Shown here piece by piece: positions 1 through 8,171 of a DNA stretch of 64,000 nucleotides. This stretch comes from Rhodococcus jostii RHA1 (GTDB lineage Bacteria > Actinomycetota > Actinomycetes > Mycobacteriales > Mycobacteriaceae): NCBI RefSeq assembly GCF_000014565.1, contig NC_008268.1, positions 1,798,001-1,862,000 of the forward strand, read 5' to 3'. The number at the start of each line of letters is the position of its first letter. The stretch's first letter is position 1. The translations under genes and the position numbers were made by a program. The notes under the pieces were generated by a model. The model ran no database searches. It had not been told where the DNA came from and saw only the letters and a list, made by a program, of their open reading frames with translations.

Positions 1-108
1 TCCGAACTCGTCCTCGCGATGAAGTCCGATCCCGACGAGACTCGGCGCCGCATCGAAGCGATCTATGAACCCGCGTCCGCCTCTACGACGGCGGCTGTCG
101 CAGTCTGA
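1..108 (+). CDS. C-terminal end of an unidentified protein (5' truncated by window)
   Basis: Frame 1 is open from the first base and ends in TGA at 106-108, giving 35 residues (ends ..ASASTTAAVAV). The charged stretch around residues 8-22 (KSDPDETRRRIEAIYEP) looks like a terminal helix, followed by an Ala/Thr-rich tail. No family can be named from so little. A strong hairpin starts 8 nt after the stop, which supports this being a real gene end. Confidence 0.55.
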   Translation, partial: SELVLAMKSDPDETRRRIEAIYEPASASTTAAVAV

Positions 109-115
109 GAACACC

Positions 116-157
116 ATCGGCAGCAGCCCTGAACGAAAGTTCAGGGCTGCTGCCGAT
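116..157. terminator. Perfect 19-bp stem-loop between convergent genes
   Basis: The 19-base arms at 116-134 and 139-157 are perfectly complementary, with a GAAA loop. It lies between the stop of the upstream plus-strand gene and the 3' end of the minus-strand Gly-rich gene. It is best read as a bidirectional intrinsic terminator. There is only a short T stretch (TTTC), as is usual in high-GC actinobacteria. Confidence 0.8.
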
Positions 158-205
158 TTCGTGTGTCATTTCGCGGCCTGTCACGACTCCAGCGTGGAGT
201 CGAGA

Positions 206-1081
206 TCAGCTGCTGCCGAAGAGGTTTCCGAGTGACCCCGTTCCCGAACCGGCCCCGTACGTGATGACTACCGACGAAACAGCATCCGCCCCAGCGACGC
301 TGAAGGTTCCGCCGGGCGCGTAGGACGATCCGCCACCACCTCCGCCACCACCGTAGTTCTCGGCGCCACCTCCGCCGCCGAACCAGCCGCCGCCACCACC
401 GCCGCCCGTGCCTGCACCGGCACCACCGGCACCGGCTTCACCCGGCGAGCCATGCGGGTCAGTGCCACCGTTGCCTCCGACACCACCAGCGACGTCCGTG
501 CCGCCTCCGCCACCGCCGCCCCCGCCGCCGGGTCCGCCAGCAGGTCCCATCAGGTTGCCTGCGCCACCGATATAGGTGTCACCCGCGCCGCCTCCGCCCG
601 CGGCGACGATCTGACGATCCGCCAGCTCACCCGTCCCGGTGCGAACGTCGGAGGCGCCACCTCCGCCGCTCGCGCCGGTGCCGCCGGCTCCACCGCCGTT
701 GTATCCGGCTTGACCATTGCCGTCGCCACCGTTTCCGCCGACCTGGATGTACAGCGCGTCACCGGCGGCGACCGTCAGCTGTCCGGTTGCGACGGCCGCG
801 GCGCCGCCGAGAATGGTCCGGCTGTTTCCACCACGTCCGCCCGTCGCCGTCACCGCCAAGCTGGTAATGCCCTCGGGAACCGTGAACGACTGCGCACTGC
901 CGGTGAATGTGAACGTGCAGGTCACCTGGGTGCCGACGCCTTGCACACAACCGGCAGGTAACGCTGCCGGCGCTGCAACCGCCACGCTGGGGGCAAGCAG
1001 TCCCGAGGCACCCACTACGGCGAGGCCACACATTCCGGTCGTGTACCACCGGCGGCGTGATCGAACGAGGTTCGTGGTCAA
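206..1081 (-). CDS. Exported glycine-rich protein
   Basis: About 291 aa if started at the TTG at 1081, which has AGGAG five nucleotides upstream. An in-frame ATG start at 1108 or 1138 is possible but lacks a comparable site. The N-terminus is a signal peptide: a basic run (RSRRR), a hydrophobic core and an AVAA-AP cleavage region. A short domain with two Cys (..GCVQG.. and ..QVTCTF..) follows, then roughly 200 residues very rich in Gly with interspersed Ala, Ser and Asn. The protein ends in a compact SLGNLFGSS tail. Such Gly-rich exported proteins occur in mycolic-acid actinobacteria and may be wall-associated, but no enzymatic motif is visible. It is divergent from the MBL gene. Confidence 0.75.
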   Translation of the reverse strand: MTTNLVRSRRRWYTTGMCGLAVVGASGLLAPSVAVAAPAALPAGCVQGVGTQVTCTFTFTGSAQSFTVPEGITSLAVTATGGRGGNSRTILGGAAAVATGQLTVAAGDALYIQVGGNGGDGNGQAGYNGGGAGGTGASGGGGASDVRTGTGELADRQIVAAGGGGAGDTYIGGAGNLMGPAGGPGGGGGGGGGGTDVAGGVGGNGGTDPHGSPGEAGAGGAGAGTGGGGGGGWFGGGGGAENYGGGGGGGGSSYAPGGTFSVAGADAVSSVVITYGAGSGTGSLGNLFGSS

Positions 1082-1276
1082 AGCAGTCTCCTGTCGCAGA
1101 GCGAGCATGTGAAAGCTGGTCCGGGTGGAGCATTCCACAGCGTCCGGCTTCCAGTGGGTGTTCCAGTCTCACCGTCGGCTTTCACACCAAAACACCTGGT
1201 CACGGGGCATTCCGTTCCGCTAATCGGGACCCGCGGTATCGCAAACCGCGCCGAAAGGTCAGTATGAAGGCAAGTA

Positions 1277-1290
1277 GAACTAATTTGTTC
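1277..1290. promoter_or_regulatory. Inverted repeat GAAC-N6-GTTC upstream of MBL gene
   Basis: GAAC and GTTC arms flank TAATTT, 22 nt before the ATG of the MBL hydrolase and inside the divergent intergenic region shared with the Gly-rich gene. The flanking bases (TA..TA) partly extend the symmetry. It could be an operator of a dimeric regulator; no regulator gene is adjacent. Confidence 0.3.
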
Positions 1291-1312
1291 ATCTAGGCAA
1301 CGAGGTAGGCAC

Positions 1313-2311
1313 ATGAGCGACGCAGCGCCCATCGGTGACGGGATCTTCCAGATTCCGGTGCCGATCACGGACAACCCCCTCGGTCACACCCTGGTGTACG
1401 CGATGGAATCCCCCGGCGGTCTGATCCTCGTCGACGCCGGTTGGGACGACGACAACGCCTGGAACGGCCTCACCTCCGGACTCGAGGCCATCGGACACTC
1501 GGTGAAGGATGTGGAAGGCGTCGTACTCACGCACTTCCACCCCGACCACACCGGTCTGTGCGGTCGCGTCCGGGAGGCCTCCGGGGCATGGATTGCGATG
1601 CACGAATCCGATCACGGGATGTTCGAGCACATGTCGACCGGTCACGGCCCCGAGTGGTTGCACTTCCAGAAGGAGAACATGACGCGGGCCGGCGCCGCCC
1701 CGGCAGACCTCGAGGCATTCGAGAAGTCCGCGTCGGGGAAGCCGCCTGCGGGTCCCGACTCGGCGCCCGATCGTGTCCTCGTCGACGACGAACTCATTGC
1801 CCTCACCGGCCGCAGCCTGCGCGCCGTCTACACCCCCGGCCACACCCCCGGCCACGTCTGCTTCTACCTGGAAGACGCCGACGTGATGTTCACCGGCGAC
1901 CACGTCCTGCAGAAGACGACGCCGCATGTCGGCAACTTCGTGTACCCACTCGAGGAACGCGACGCGCTGGCCGAGTTCATGGACTCGCTGCGCCGCGTCC
2001 AGACCATGAACATCACCCGCGGCCTCGGCGCCCACGGCATCCCCATCGACGACGTCGCGGGACGTGCCGGAGAGCTGATCGAGCACCACGAAGAGCGACT
2101 CGACCACCTGTACAAGGCTTTCGGCGACGACCAGATCACGGTGTGGCAGGTCGCCGAGCGCATGAAGTGGTACAAGCCGTGGGCCGACATCTCACCCATG
2201 GGCAAGGGCATGGCGCTGTCCGAGGCAGCGGCCCACCTTCGGCACCTCGTCGCTCGCGACCTCGTCGCCCAGGTTCCCGACAGCGAACCCGCAGTCTTCG
2301 CCCGTCGCTGA
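1313..2311 (+). CDS. MBL-fold metallo-hydrolase
   Basis: 332 aa, started at an ATG preceded by GAGGTAGG. The metallo-beta-lactamase signature HFHPDHTG is at residues 74-81 (H74, H76, D78, H79). It is preceded by a VDAGW strand-turn near 40 and followed by the later ligand motifs GHTPGHVCFY and FTGDHVL. The fold is typical of glyoxalase II-like and lactonase-like hydrolases acting on esters, thioesters or lactones with two zinc ions. The C-terminal ~90 residues (from GAHGIPIDD onward) form the helical extension seen in the larger cytosolic MBL proteins. The substrate is not predictable. It stands alone and converges on dinB across a long hairpin. Confidence 0.88.
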   Translation: MSDAAPIGDGIFQIPVPITDNPLGHTLVYAMESPGGLILVDAGWDDDNAWNGLTSGLEAIGHSVKDVEGVVLTHFHPDHTGLCGRVREASGAWIAMHESDHGMFEHMSTGHGPEWLHFQKENMTRAGAAPADLEAFEKSASGKPPAGPDSAPDRVLVDDELIALTGRSLRAVYTPGHTPGHVCFYLEDADVMFTGDHVLQKTTPHVGNFVYPLEERDALAEFMDSLRRVQTMNITRGLGAHGIPIDDVAGRAGELIEHHEERLDHLYKAFGDDQITVWQVAERMKWYKPWADISPMGKGMALSEAAAHLRHLVARDLVAQVPDSEPAVFARR

Positions 2312-2357
2312 CACGTGAGTGGCAAAGCGTGCCCGAGCACGCCTTGCCACTCACGTG
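2312..2357. terminator. Long bidirectional hairpin (CACGTGAGTGGCAA family)
   Basis: Arms CACGTGAGTGGCAA (2312-2325) and its complement (2344-2357) extend inward through an A:C mismatch into GCGTGC/GCACGC around a CCGA loop. It starts right after the MBL stop and covers the last codons of dinB, so it can terminate both convergent genes. Degenerate relatives with the same GTGAGTGGC/GCCACTCAC arms occur near 11.3 and 11.5 kb. Confidence 0.75.
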
Positions 2358-3394
2358 GGCGGCGTCATCTCGAGCCGCACGCCGAGGAGTCGCACTTCCC
2401 GGTCGTGGTCCAGCCTGTCGACCAATGCTGCTGCCGCGTCGGTGATCACGTCCGGATCGAATGTCGGCTCCGGCAGTGGTTTGCTCGTCGTGTGGGTGTC
2501 GAACGGGGCGTAGCGCACCTTCAATGCCACGCGCACCGCCCTGCGGTTCTCCGCGAGGATGTCCTCCCTGACGCGGGAAGCGAGACGTATGATTTCCTCG
2601 GTGACGGCCTCCCGGCCGGCGAGGTTCTGCTGAAAGGTCGTCTCCCGGCTGTGCGACCGGGCCACCCAGGGCTCCGCCGAGACCGGGGAAAGATCGATGC
2701 CACGACCGATCCTGGCGTACCACGGTCCCATGTTCGGACCGAGGGTCGTGGCCAACTCCTGATCCGAGGCGTCGGCGAGTTCTCGGACGGTGCTGATGCC
2801 CAGCGCGGCAAGCTTCTTCGCTGTCTTCTTGCCGATCCCCCACAGCGCGTCGGTGGGGCGCTCCCCCATGACGGCGAACCAGTTCTCCTCCGTCAGCCGG
2901 TAGATGCCCTGCGGTTTGCCGAAGTCCGTCGCGATCTTGGCTCGTAACTTGTTGTCGCCGATACCGACTGAGCAGTGCAGCCCGGTCGCGTCGAGGACGG
3001 CGTCGTGGACGGTTCGCGCGAACGCCTCCGGGTCTTCGGTCTCGACACCCAGAAACGCCTCGTCCCAGCCCATCACCTCGACGACGACGCCCAACTTACG
3101 CAAGGTGTCCATCACGACGCCCGACACCTCGGTGTAGGCCTCGGCGTCGACGGGCAGGAACACCGCGTCGGGGATCTTCCGTGCCGCGATCCGCATCGGC
3201 ATCCCGGAACCGACACCGAACTCACGCGCCTCGTACGACGCCGTCGATACCACCGCGCGCTCGGTGGGATCGCCGCGACCGCCCACCACGACGGGACGTC
3301 CCCGCAGCTCAGGGTGCCGCAGCACCTCGACTGCGGCGATGAACTGGTCGAGATCGACATGCAACACCCACCGACGACGCGGCGGAGTGCTCAT
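2351..3394 (-). CDS. dinB: DNA polymerase IV, DinB2-type Y-family translesion polymerase
   Basis: 347 aa from the ATG at 3394; the open frame runs further upstream but the polymerase homology starts with MSTPPRRRWVLHVDLDQF. Y-family motifs are clear: metal-binding VDLD near residues 13-16, the YEAREFGV nucleotide-binding loop, WDEAF with the catalytic acidic pair, and a helix-hairpin-helix (LWGIGKKTAKKLAALGIST) that holds DNA. The C-terminal little-finger domain carries RSHSRETTF. The residue after Phe in VDLDQFI, where classical DinB has the steric-gate Phe, is Ile, as in the mycobacterial DinB2 group, which has a small hydrophobic residue there. It acts in damage bypass and mutagenesis in the cytoplasm. 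No SOS box is evident. Confidence 0.9.
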   Translation of the reverse strand: MSTPPRRRWVLHVDLDQFIAAVEVLRHPELRGRPVVVGGRGDPTERAVVSTASYEAREFGVGSGMPMRIAARKIPDAVFLPVDAEAYTEVSGVVMDTLRKLGVVVEVMGWDEAFLGVETEDPEAFARTVHDAVLDATGLHCSVGIGDNKLRAKIATDFGKPQGIYRLTEENWFAVMGERPTDALWGIGKKTAKKLAALGISTVRELADASDQELATTLGPNMGPWYARIGRGIDLSPVSAEPWVARSHSRETTFQQNLAGREAVTEEIIRLASRVREDILAENRRAVRVALKVRYAPFDTHTTSKPLPEPTFDPDVITDAAAALVDRLDHDREVRLLGVRLEMTPPT

Positions 3395-3459
3395 GGAACC
3401 AGTGTGCCGGAATCGTCGAACCGGGACCCTCGAATCCTCGAGTTCGGCCGCGGCGGAGG

Positions 3460-3921
3460 TCAGAACACGTCGTCGGCGTCGACAGACGGTATCAACTCGT
3501 CGGGGAACCGATACGAGCATCCGAGTTCACTGGTGGACCGGGTGCCCCAATTGTCCCGGAACCAGGCTACGCACGTGTTCGCGATCAGGTTCACATCGCG
3601 ACTGAAGAGATAGCCGTCGGTGCAGTCTTCGAAATGGCCGTCGAAATGCCACCTGTCGAGGGTCAGGTGCTCGGCGGAATAGTCGGCGAGCAGCAGGTGC
3701 CCGAGTTCGACGCGTGATCGCCGGAGCATCAACACACCGTCCGCCAGTACCTGAATCTGCGCGCAGACAACTTCTTCGTCGTCGTCCTCACCGACGTAAC
3801 TGTTCGGGCCGATCTCGACGATGAGCGCAACTGGTTGATCGACCAGCGAGCCGGTCAACCACTCGACCATTCCCGCCCACGAAACCTCGGGCACCTCGGT
3901 GGAATCGACCATCGTCGTCAA
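3460..3921 (-). CDS. Conserved hypothetical acidic protein (153 aa)
   Basis: 153 aa with an ATG at 3921, or at 3912 for the second Met. It is acidic (pI clearly low, with a DDDEE run near residue 48) and has alternating hydrophobic strands (ALIVEIG, VVCAQIQVLADGVLML, GHLLLADY) followed by a Trp/Phe/Cys-rich C-terminal half. The layout resembles small alpha/beta YbjN or TY-Chap type peptide-binding chaperone domains, but this is only a fold impression. There is no signal peptide or membrane segment. It lies upstream of dinB on the same strand, 65 nt away, and is not obviously linked to it. Confidence 0.6.
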   Translation of the reverse strand: MTTMVDSTEVPEVSWAGMVEWLTGSLVDQPVALIVEIGPNSYVGEDDDEEVVCAQIQVLADGVLMLRRSRVELGHLLLADYSAEHLTLDRWHFDGHFEDCTDGYLFSRDVNLIANTCVAWFRDNWGTRSTSELGCSYRFPDELIPSVDADDVF

Positions 3922-4123
3922 CCTCCCTCGCTCGCGACCGACTATTGCATGGACGTATCAAAGCAGAAGATTCCGACAGATGTGGCCCGAAATCGTTCTG
4001 CATCGACGAGTGTCGTTTGCGTGACCGTCCGGCGACGCCTGGAGGCGTCGGCAGCGCGCGATGCCATACGTCTCGAAAGCACCTGCGCCCAAAAAGGTTC
4101 GGGCGAAATCCAGTACTGTGGAC

Positions 4124-5521
4124 CTACATCGACAGCACCATCTGCGCGAGGAGCCGACCCCATTCGGGGTCCATGGGCTGGTCGCGTTGGACGTAGCCCT
4201 CGACCATTGCGCCGATCAGTTCGAGGAACGAGATCGTGGGACGGCCCATCCAGAAGACTTCTTCCCGGCCGACGATCGTGCCGTCGCTGGTCTGCCAGCC
4301 GAGGGCGGCGAGTCCTTCGGCGATCACGTCCCTGCGTTCGTCCGACGACGTGCCTGCGGCGAGTGTGAGAAGCACGAGGTATCCGGCCTCCCGCTCGATC
4401 TGTTCGGTGCCCAGCGGCAGGCGCTCGAGCAGGTGACGCCACATCTGGTTCGCGTTGTCCGCCATCGCCGTTCCGAGATTGGTTCGAACGAGTTTTCCCT
4501 TGTACTTGCGCACCAGTCCGAGGGTCTTGGCGTACTCCCGGAGCAGGTGGACCGGCCGTTGGTCCGTCTCGCGGTTGCTGGTGGCGGGCCAGTCGTCGAA
4601 GCCCGGCAGCGCCTGCCGCATCTCCGCCACCACGGCCGGGGGCAGGTAACCCGCCTGAGTCAACGTGATGCCGTCGGATCCGATGCGCTGCAGAAGCCAC
4701 CGCAGATGAAACGTCGCCGCTTCCTGGGCCGCAGGAAAGTCACCCGTCCGCGTGGTGAGCTGGGCGTGCTCGAGAAGCGAAAAGACGTGCGGGGCAGCCT
4801 GATGGGGTATTCGTCGCAGCAGTTCGGCGAACTTCGAATCCGTCACCGGCCCGTGGTCACGGATCACGACTTCGATCCGCAGATTACGGTTCACGGCGTC
4901 GACGCCGAACGATTCGGGCGCGAAGCCGGGCCCCACCCACGCCCCGGCGTCGTGATGACCGGGGTGCGACGGGGTGGCCAGGACCGTCAGCAGGTCGGCG
5001 TATCCGCCCGGTCCGCCGCAATCCTCGGGTGGGCAGGCGCGGGCACCGGCGAGGCAGGTCACCGTCGGCGCGGGCCCGCCGGCCTCGATCCGTTCGAGGA
5101 CGATCGTGTGGTCCCAGCCGTCGCCGAAGTCGTATTGATACGACAGCAGCTCGCCAGGCTCGGCCAGAACCTGATCGAGCCGCACCGCGTCCTCGCACAG
5201 CTCGTCGTCCTCGTCGGCGAAGCCCTCGTCGATGCTCTCACGCATCTCGTACCGCTCGGAGGCGGGCGGCTCGCCGCCGACCCACGAATGCAGGTGGCTG
5301 TCCTGCCAGCCCATGACCGTCTGCACGATCGGATGCAGCTCGTTCAGCCGCAGGTTCGACGGCACGACGAACTGCCGCCAGATGGTCGGCGACACGTCGT
5401 CGAGCTCGATCCGCAGGTGGAAACTCGCGACGTCGCGGCGACCCGGCCGCTCGGACGGCCGGACGATCACCGGTGTGTCGGGAACGACGGACAGGTGTCG
5501 GCGTTTACCTGAAGCGGTCAT
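4124..5521 (-). CDS. Plasmid pRiA4b ORF-3 family protein
   Basis: 465 aa from the ATG at 5521 (MTASGKRRHLS); the longer open frame upstream has no homology and would overlap the divergent kinase promoter. Residues ~30-210 carry the pRiA4b ORF-3 domain. Its marks are FHLRIELDDVSPTIWRQF, a WxDSHLHSW segment, the diagnostic YDFGDGWDHTI and the Cys-containing CPPEDCGGPGGY. A mainly helical C-terminal region of ~250 residues follows. The domain is widespread in bacteria and plasmids and has no established biochemical role. The gene diverges from the Ser/Thr kinase with only 61 nt between starts. Confidence 0.85.
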   Translation of the reverse strand: MTASGKRRHLSVVPDTPVIVRPSERPGRRDVASFHLRIELDDVSPTIWRQFVVPSNLRLNELHPIVQTVMGWQDSHLHSWVGGEPPASERYEMRESIDEGFADEDDELCEDAVRLDQVLAEPGELLSYQYDFGDGWDHTIVLERIEAGGPAPTVTCLAGARACPPEDCGGPGGYADLLTVLATPSHPGHHDAGAWVGPGFAPESFGVDAVNRNLRIEVVIRDHGPVTDSKFAELLRRIPHQAAPHVFSLLEHAQLTTRTGDFPAAQEAATFHLRWLLQRIGSDGITLTQAGYLPPAVVAEMRQALPGFDDWPATSNRETDQRPVHLLREYAKTLGLVRKYKGKLVRTNLGTAMADNANQMWRHLLERLPLGTEQIEREAGYLVLLTLAAGTSSDERRDVIAEGLAALGWQTSDGTIVGREEVFWMGRPTISFLELIGAMVEGYVQRDQPMDPEWGRLLAQMVLSM

Positions 5522-5582
5522 GGCGTCATGGTAGGTGGGAGGCAGCGGTGTCCGGCACAAGTGCTGACGATAGCGTGAGCGC

Positions 5583-6788
5583 ATGTCGGTGTCCGCAGTT
5601 CTCGCAGGTCGGTACGAGTTGCGGGGAATGCTGGGGCGCGGCGGAATGGCCGATGTCCACGACGGATGGGACCTGCGCCTGCAGCGACCCGTCGCGATCA
5701 AAGTGCTGCGCCCGGAGCTCACCTCCGTCCCCGACACCCGCCGCCGGTTCGAGGCCGAGGCCCGGCTGGCCGCCACGTTGAATCACCCGAACGTCGTCGC
5801 GGTGCACGACTGCGGCGAGGACGCCGGTGTGGCGTTCATCGTGATGGAGCGCCTGCCCGGGCGGACCCTCGCCGACGAGATCGCCGCCGGTCCCGTGCCG
5901 GACGCGCGGGTGCGGTCGATCCTCGCCGACGTGCTCGCCGCCCTCGGCGCCGCCCACGGAGCCGGGATCCTGCACCGCGACATCAAACCGGGAAACGTGC
6001 TGTTCACCGCCGCGGGCACGGTGAAGGTCGCCGACTTCGGCATCGCGAAGAGCGCCGCATCCGACCACACCGCGACAGGTCAGGTGCTGGGCACCGTGGC
6101 CTATCTCAGCCCGGACCGCATCCTGGGCACACCCGCCACCACCGCCGACGACCTCTACGCCGTCGGCGTCGTCGGCTACGAAGCCCTCGCCGGGCACCGG
6201 CCGTTCGCCGGCGACAACATCCTGTCGCTCGCCCGGGCCATCACCGACGGGGCGGCCCGACCGCTGCGCGACGCCCGCCCGGACGCCGATCCGAACCTCG
6301 TCCACACGATCGAACGGGCGATGGCCCGCGACCCGCAGCAGCGGTACGCCGACGCCCAGAGCATGCGGGACGCCGTCCTCGGGGCGCCCGGCCCGCATCC
6401 GCCGCCGACGAGAACATTCACACCGACGACGGTTCATGAGCTGCCACCCGAGCCTCGGCGGCCACGGCGCACCGGGCTGATCATCGCCGCGATCGCCGCC
6501 GTGCTGGTGGCCGTGGCCGTGGCTGCGCTGGCCATCGCGTCGCAGAACCGGGACGGCACGGTCGGTCCCGGGCCGAGCACCACCGCCGTCGTCCCCGCCC
6601 CGGCACCCGTCTCCGTCCCGAGCAGCGCCGTCGAGGTCAACCCGGTTGCGCCTCCCCCACCAACCGTCGCACCGGTACCGAAGCCCGGACCGGGAAACAA
6701 CAACGGCAACGGCAACGGCAACGGGAACGGGAACGGGAACGGGAACAACAAGACCAAGGAAAAGGACAAGGAGAAGGACGGCAACTGA
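5583..6788 (+). CDS. Membrane-anchored eukaryotic-type Ser/Thr protein kinase
   Basis: 401 aa. The kinase domain spans about residues 8-270 with a Gly-rich loop (GRGGMADV), invariant Lys in VAIK (~40), HRDIKPGN (~131-138), DFG (~151-153) and YLSPDR in place of the APE segment. A proline-rich linker leads to one transmembrane helix (LIIAAIAAVLVAVAVAAL, ~303-320). The extracellular tail is short and Pro/Val-rich. It ends in seven Asn-Gly dipeptides and a Lys/Glu/Asp stretch instead of PASTA sensor repeats, so it is not PknB but a PknE/PknH-like accessory STPK. Substrates are unknown. It is divergent from the pRiA4b-like gene. Confidence 0.93.
   Translation: MSVSAVLAGRYELRGMLGRGGMADVHDGWDLRLQRPVAIKVLRPELTSVPDTRRRFEAEARLAATLNHPNVVAVHDCGEDAGVAFIVMERLPGRTLADEIAAGPVPDARVRSILADVLAALGAAHGAGILHRDIKPGNVLFTAAGTVKVADFGIAKSAASDHTATGQVLGTVAYLSPDRILGTPATTADDLYAVGVVGYEALAGHRPFAGDNILSLARAITDGAARPLRDARPDADPNLVHTIERAMARDPQQRYADAQSMRDAVLGAPGPHPPPTRTFTPTTVHELPPEPRRPRRTGLIIAAIAAVLVAVAVAALAIASQNRDGTVGPGPSTTAVVPAPAPVSVPSSAVEVNPVAPPPPTVAPVPKPGPGNNNGNGNGNGNGNGNGNNKTKEKDKEKDGN
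6702..6746 (+). repeat. 6-bp microsatellite coding for (Asn-Gly)7
   Basis: Seven tandem hexamers (three AACGGC then four AACGGG, plus a trailing AAC) near the 3' end of the kinase gene. Because the unit is 6 bp, slippage would change the number of Asn-Gly pairs in the extracellular tail without a frameshift. Confidence 0.85.
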
Positions 6789-6804
6789 GCGAGTCGCGGT
6801 GGCG

Positions 6805-7713
6805 TCAGGCGTGGGCACCCACTCCACGGCGCTCATCCACGGCGGCCCGAACGGCCGGCGCGACATCGGTCGCGAATCGTCGGACCTGGGCGAGGTTGTC
6901 GCCGTCGGTGCCGAAGACGAACGTGTCCATGCCTGTTTCCACCGCGAGTTCCGTCAGTTGGCTCACCCACTGCTCGGCGGTTCCGCGGAACAACGTGTCC
7001 GACGGTGTGTCGCTCACCTGACCGAACACGTTGTAGGCGCGGACGATCGAGCTCGGGTCCCGGCCCGCATCCGCCGCGCCCGCGTCGATCCTCGCGTGCA
7101 TGCCGGGCAGGACGTCGGGCGGAAAGTACGAGCTCGACGGGACCCACCCGTCCGCAGAGCGTCCCAGCGCCCGCAGCATTCGGGGGCCGCCGACGCCCAG
7201 CCAGATCCCGATGCTGTGCGCCGGGACCGGTCCGGGATGCACACCCTCGAGGCGGTAGTGCTCACCCTCGGAATACACGGCACGCTCGCCGGACCACATC
7301 AGGCGGATCACCTCGACCGCTTCCTCCAACGCCTTTGCGGCCTGCCCGGGCGTGCGCACGTCACCGCCCATCGCCCCGATCGCCTCCCAGAACGCGCCGG
7401 CACCCAACGCCAGTTCGAACCGGCCTCCCGACATCACATCGAGGCTGGCCGCGGCCTTCGCCATCGTCGCCGGTGGGCGAAGCGGCAGGCACGCGACGTC
7501 GGGAAACACACGCACCCGCTCGGTTCGGGCCAGCAGTGCGCCCATCAGCGACCAGCAGTCGAGGAATTTCGCCTGGTACGGGTGGTCCTGCACGCCGATC
7601 AGGTCGAGGCCGGTCTCGTCGGCGAGGGCGGCGAGTTCGAACGTGTTGGCCAGCAACTCCACCGACGGGGTGACGAACGCCCCGAACTGGATCGCCCTGC
7701 CGTAATCGGTCAT
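6805..7713 (-). CDS. LLM-class (luciferase-like) F420/FMN-dependent oxidoreductase
   Basis: 302 aa from ATG 7713. It shows the TIM-barrel luciferase-like pattern: IQFGAFVTPS at the N-terminus, GLDLIGVQDHPYQ, LARTERVRVFPDVACLPLRPPATMAKAAASLD, and the flavin-pocket segment GGRFELALGAG. The HPY motif and the GRFELALGAGAFW run are typical of actinobacterial F420-dependent members, so F420 is more likely than FMN. The substrate is unknown. It stands alone, convergent with the kinase gene (16 nt between stops), and has its own promoter region of ~110 nt shared with the divergent GNAT gene. Confidence 0.88.
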   Translation of the reverse strand: MTDYGRAIQFGAFVTPSVELLANTFELAALADETGLDLIGVQDHPYQAKFLDCWSLMGALLARTERVRVFPDVACLPLRPPATMAKAAASLDVMSGGRFELALGAGAFWEAIGAMGGDVRTPGQAAKALEEAVEVIRLMWSGERAVYSEGEHYRLEGVHPGPVPAHSIGIWLGVGGPRMLRALGRSADGWVPSSSYFPPDVLPGMHARIDAGAADAGRDPSSIVRAYNVFGQVSDTPSDTLFRGTAEQWVSQLTELAVETGMDTFVFGTDGDNLAQVRRFATDVAPAVRAAVDERRGVGAHA

Positions 7714-7823
7714 GGTGGTCGCGTCTCCTCTCGGATCGCTGGACTCTTTCGATCATCCACCTCCGCGACGTCCGGGAACACCCGCCGCGCAGTCGGAACC
7801 CCGCCGCGCGGCATAGTGGGTCC

Positions 7824-8171
7824 ATGACAGACGACACGAAAGACGGCCCCGCACCCGACGTCCGGAACGCCCCCGAACACCACCGATTCGAGGTCCGCGT
7901 CGAGGGTGAACTGGCCGGGTTCACCGAGTACCTCGACGACGGGAATCAACGGATCTTCTTCCACACCGAGATCGGTGAGCAGTTCGGGGGGCGTGGCCTC
8001 GCCAGCACCCTGATCCGCAGCGCGCTCACCGAGACCGTCCGGGACGGCAAGCGGATCGTGCCGATCTGCCCGTTCGTCGCCGGCTACCTGAAGAAGCACG
8101 ACGACTTCGCCGACGACGTCGACCCGGTAACCCCCGCCGCGATCCAGGCGGTGCAGCGTTCGAAGGGTTGA
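7824..8171 (+). CDS. Short GNAT-fold N-acetyltransferase (YjdJ type)
   Basis: 115 aa. It matches the compact one-domain GNAT group: FFHTEI strand, acetyl-CoA pyrophosphate loop QFGGRGLAS, and a terminal CPFVAGYLKKH strand-helix. It probably uses acetyl-CoA on a small amine or protein N-terminus; the acceptor is unknown. The stop codon directly abuts the stop of the convergent nhaA gene (0 nt between them). Confidence 0.85.
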   Translation: MTDDTKDGPAPDVRNAPEHHRFEVRVEGELAGFTEYLDDGNQRIFFHTEIGEQFGGRGLASTLIRSALTETVRDGKRIVPICPFVAGYLKKHDDFADDVDPVTPAAIQAVQRSKG

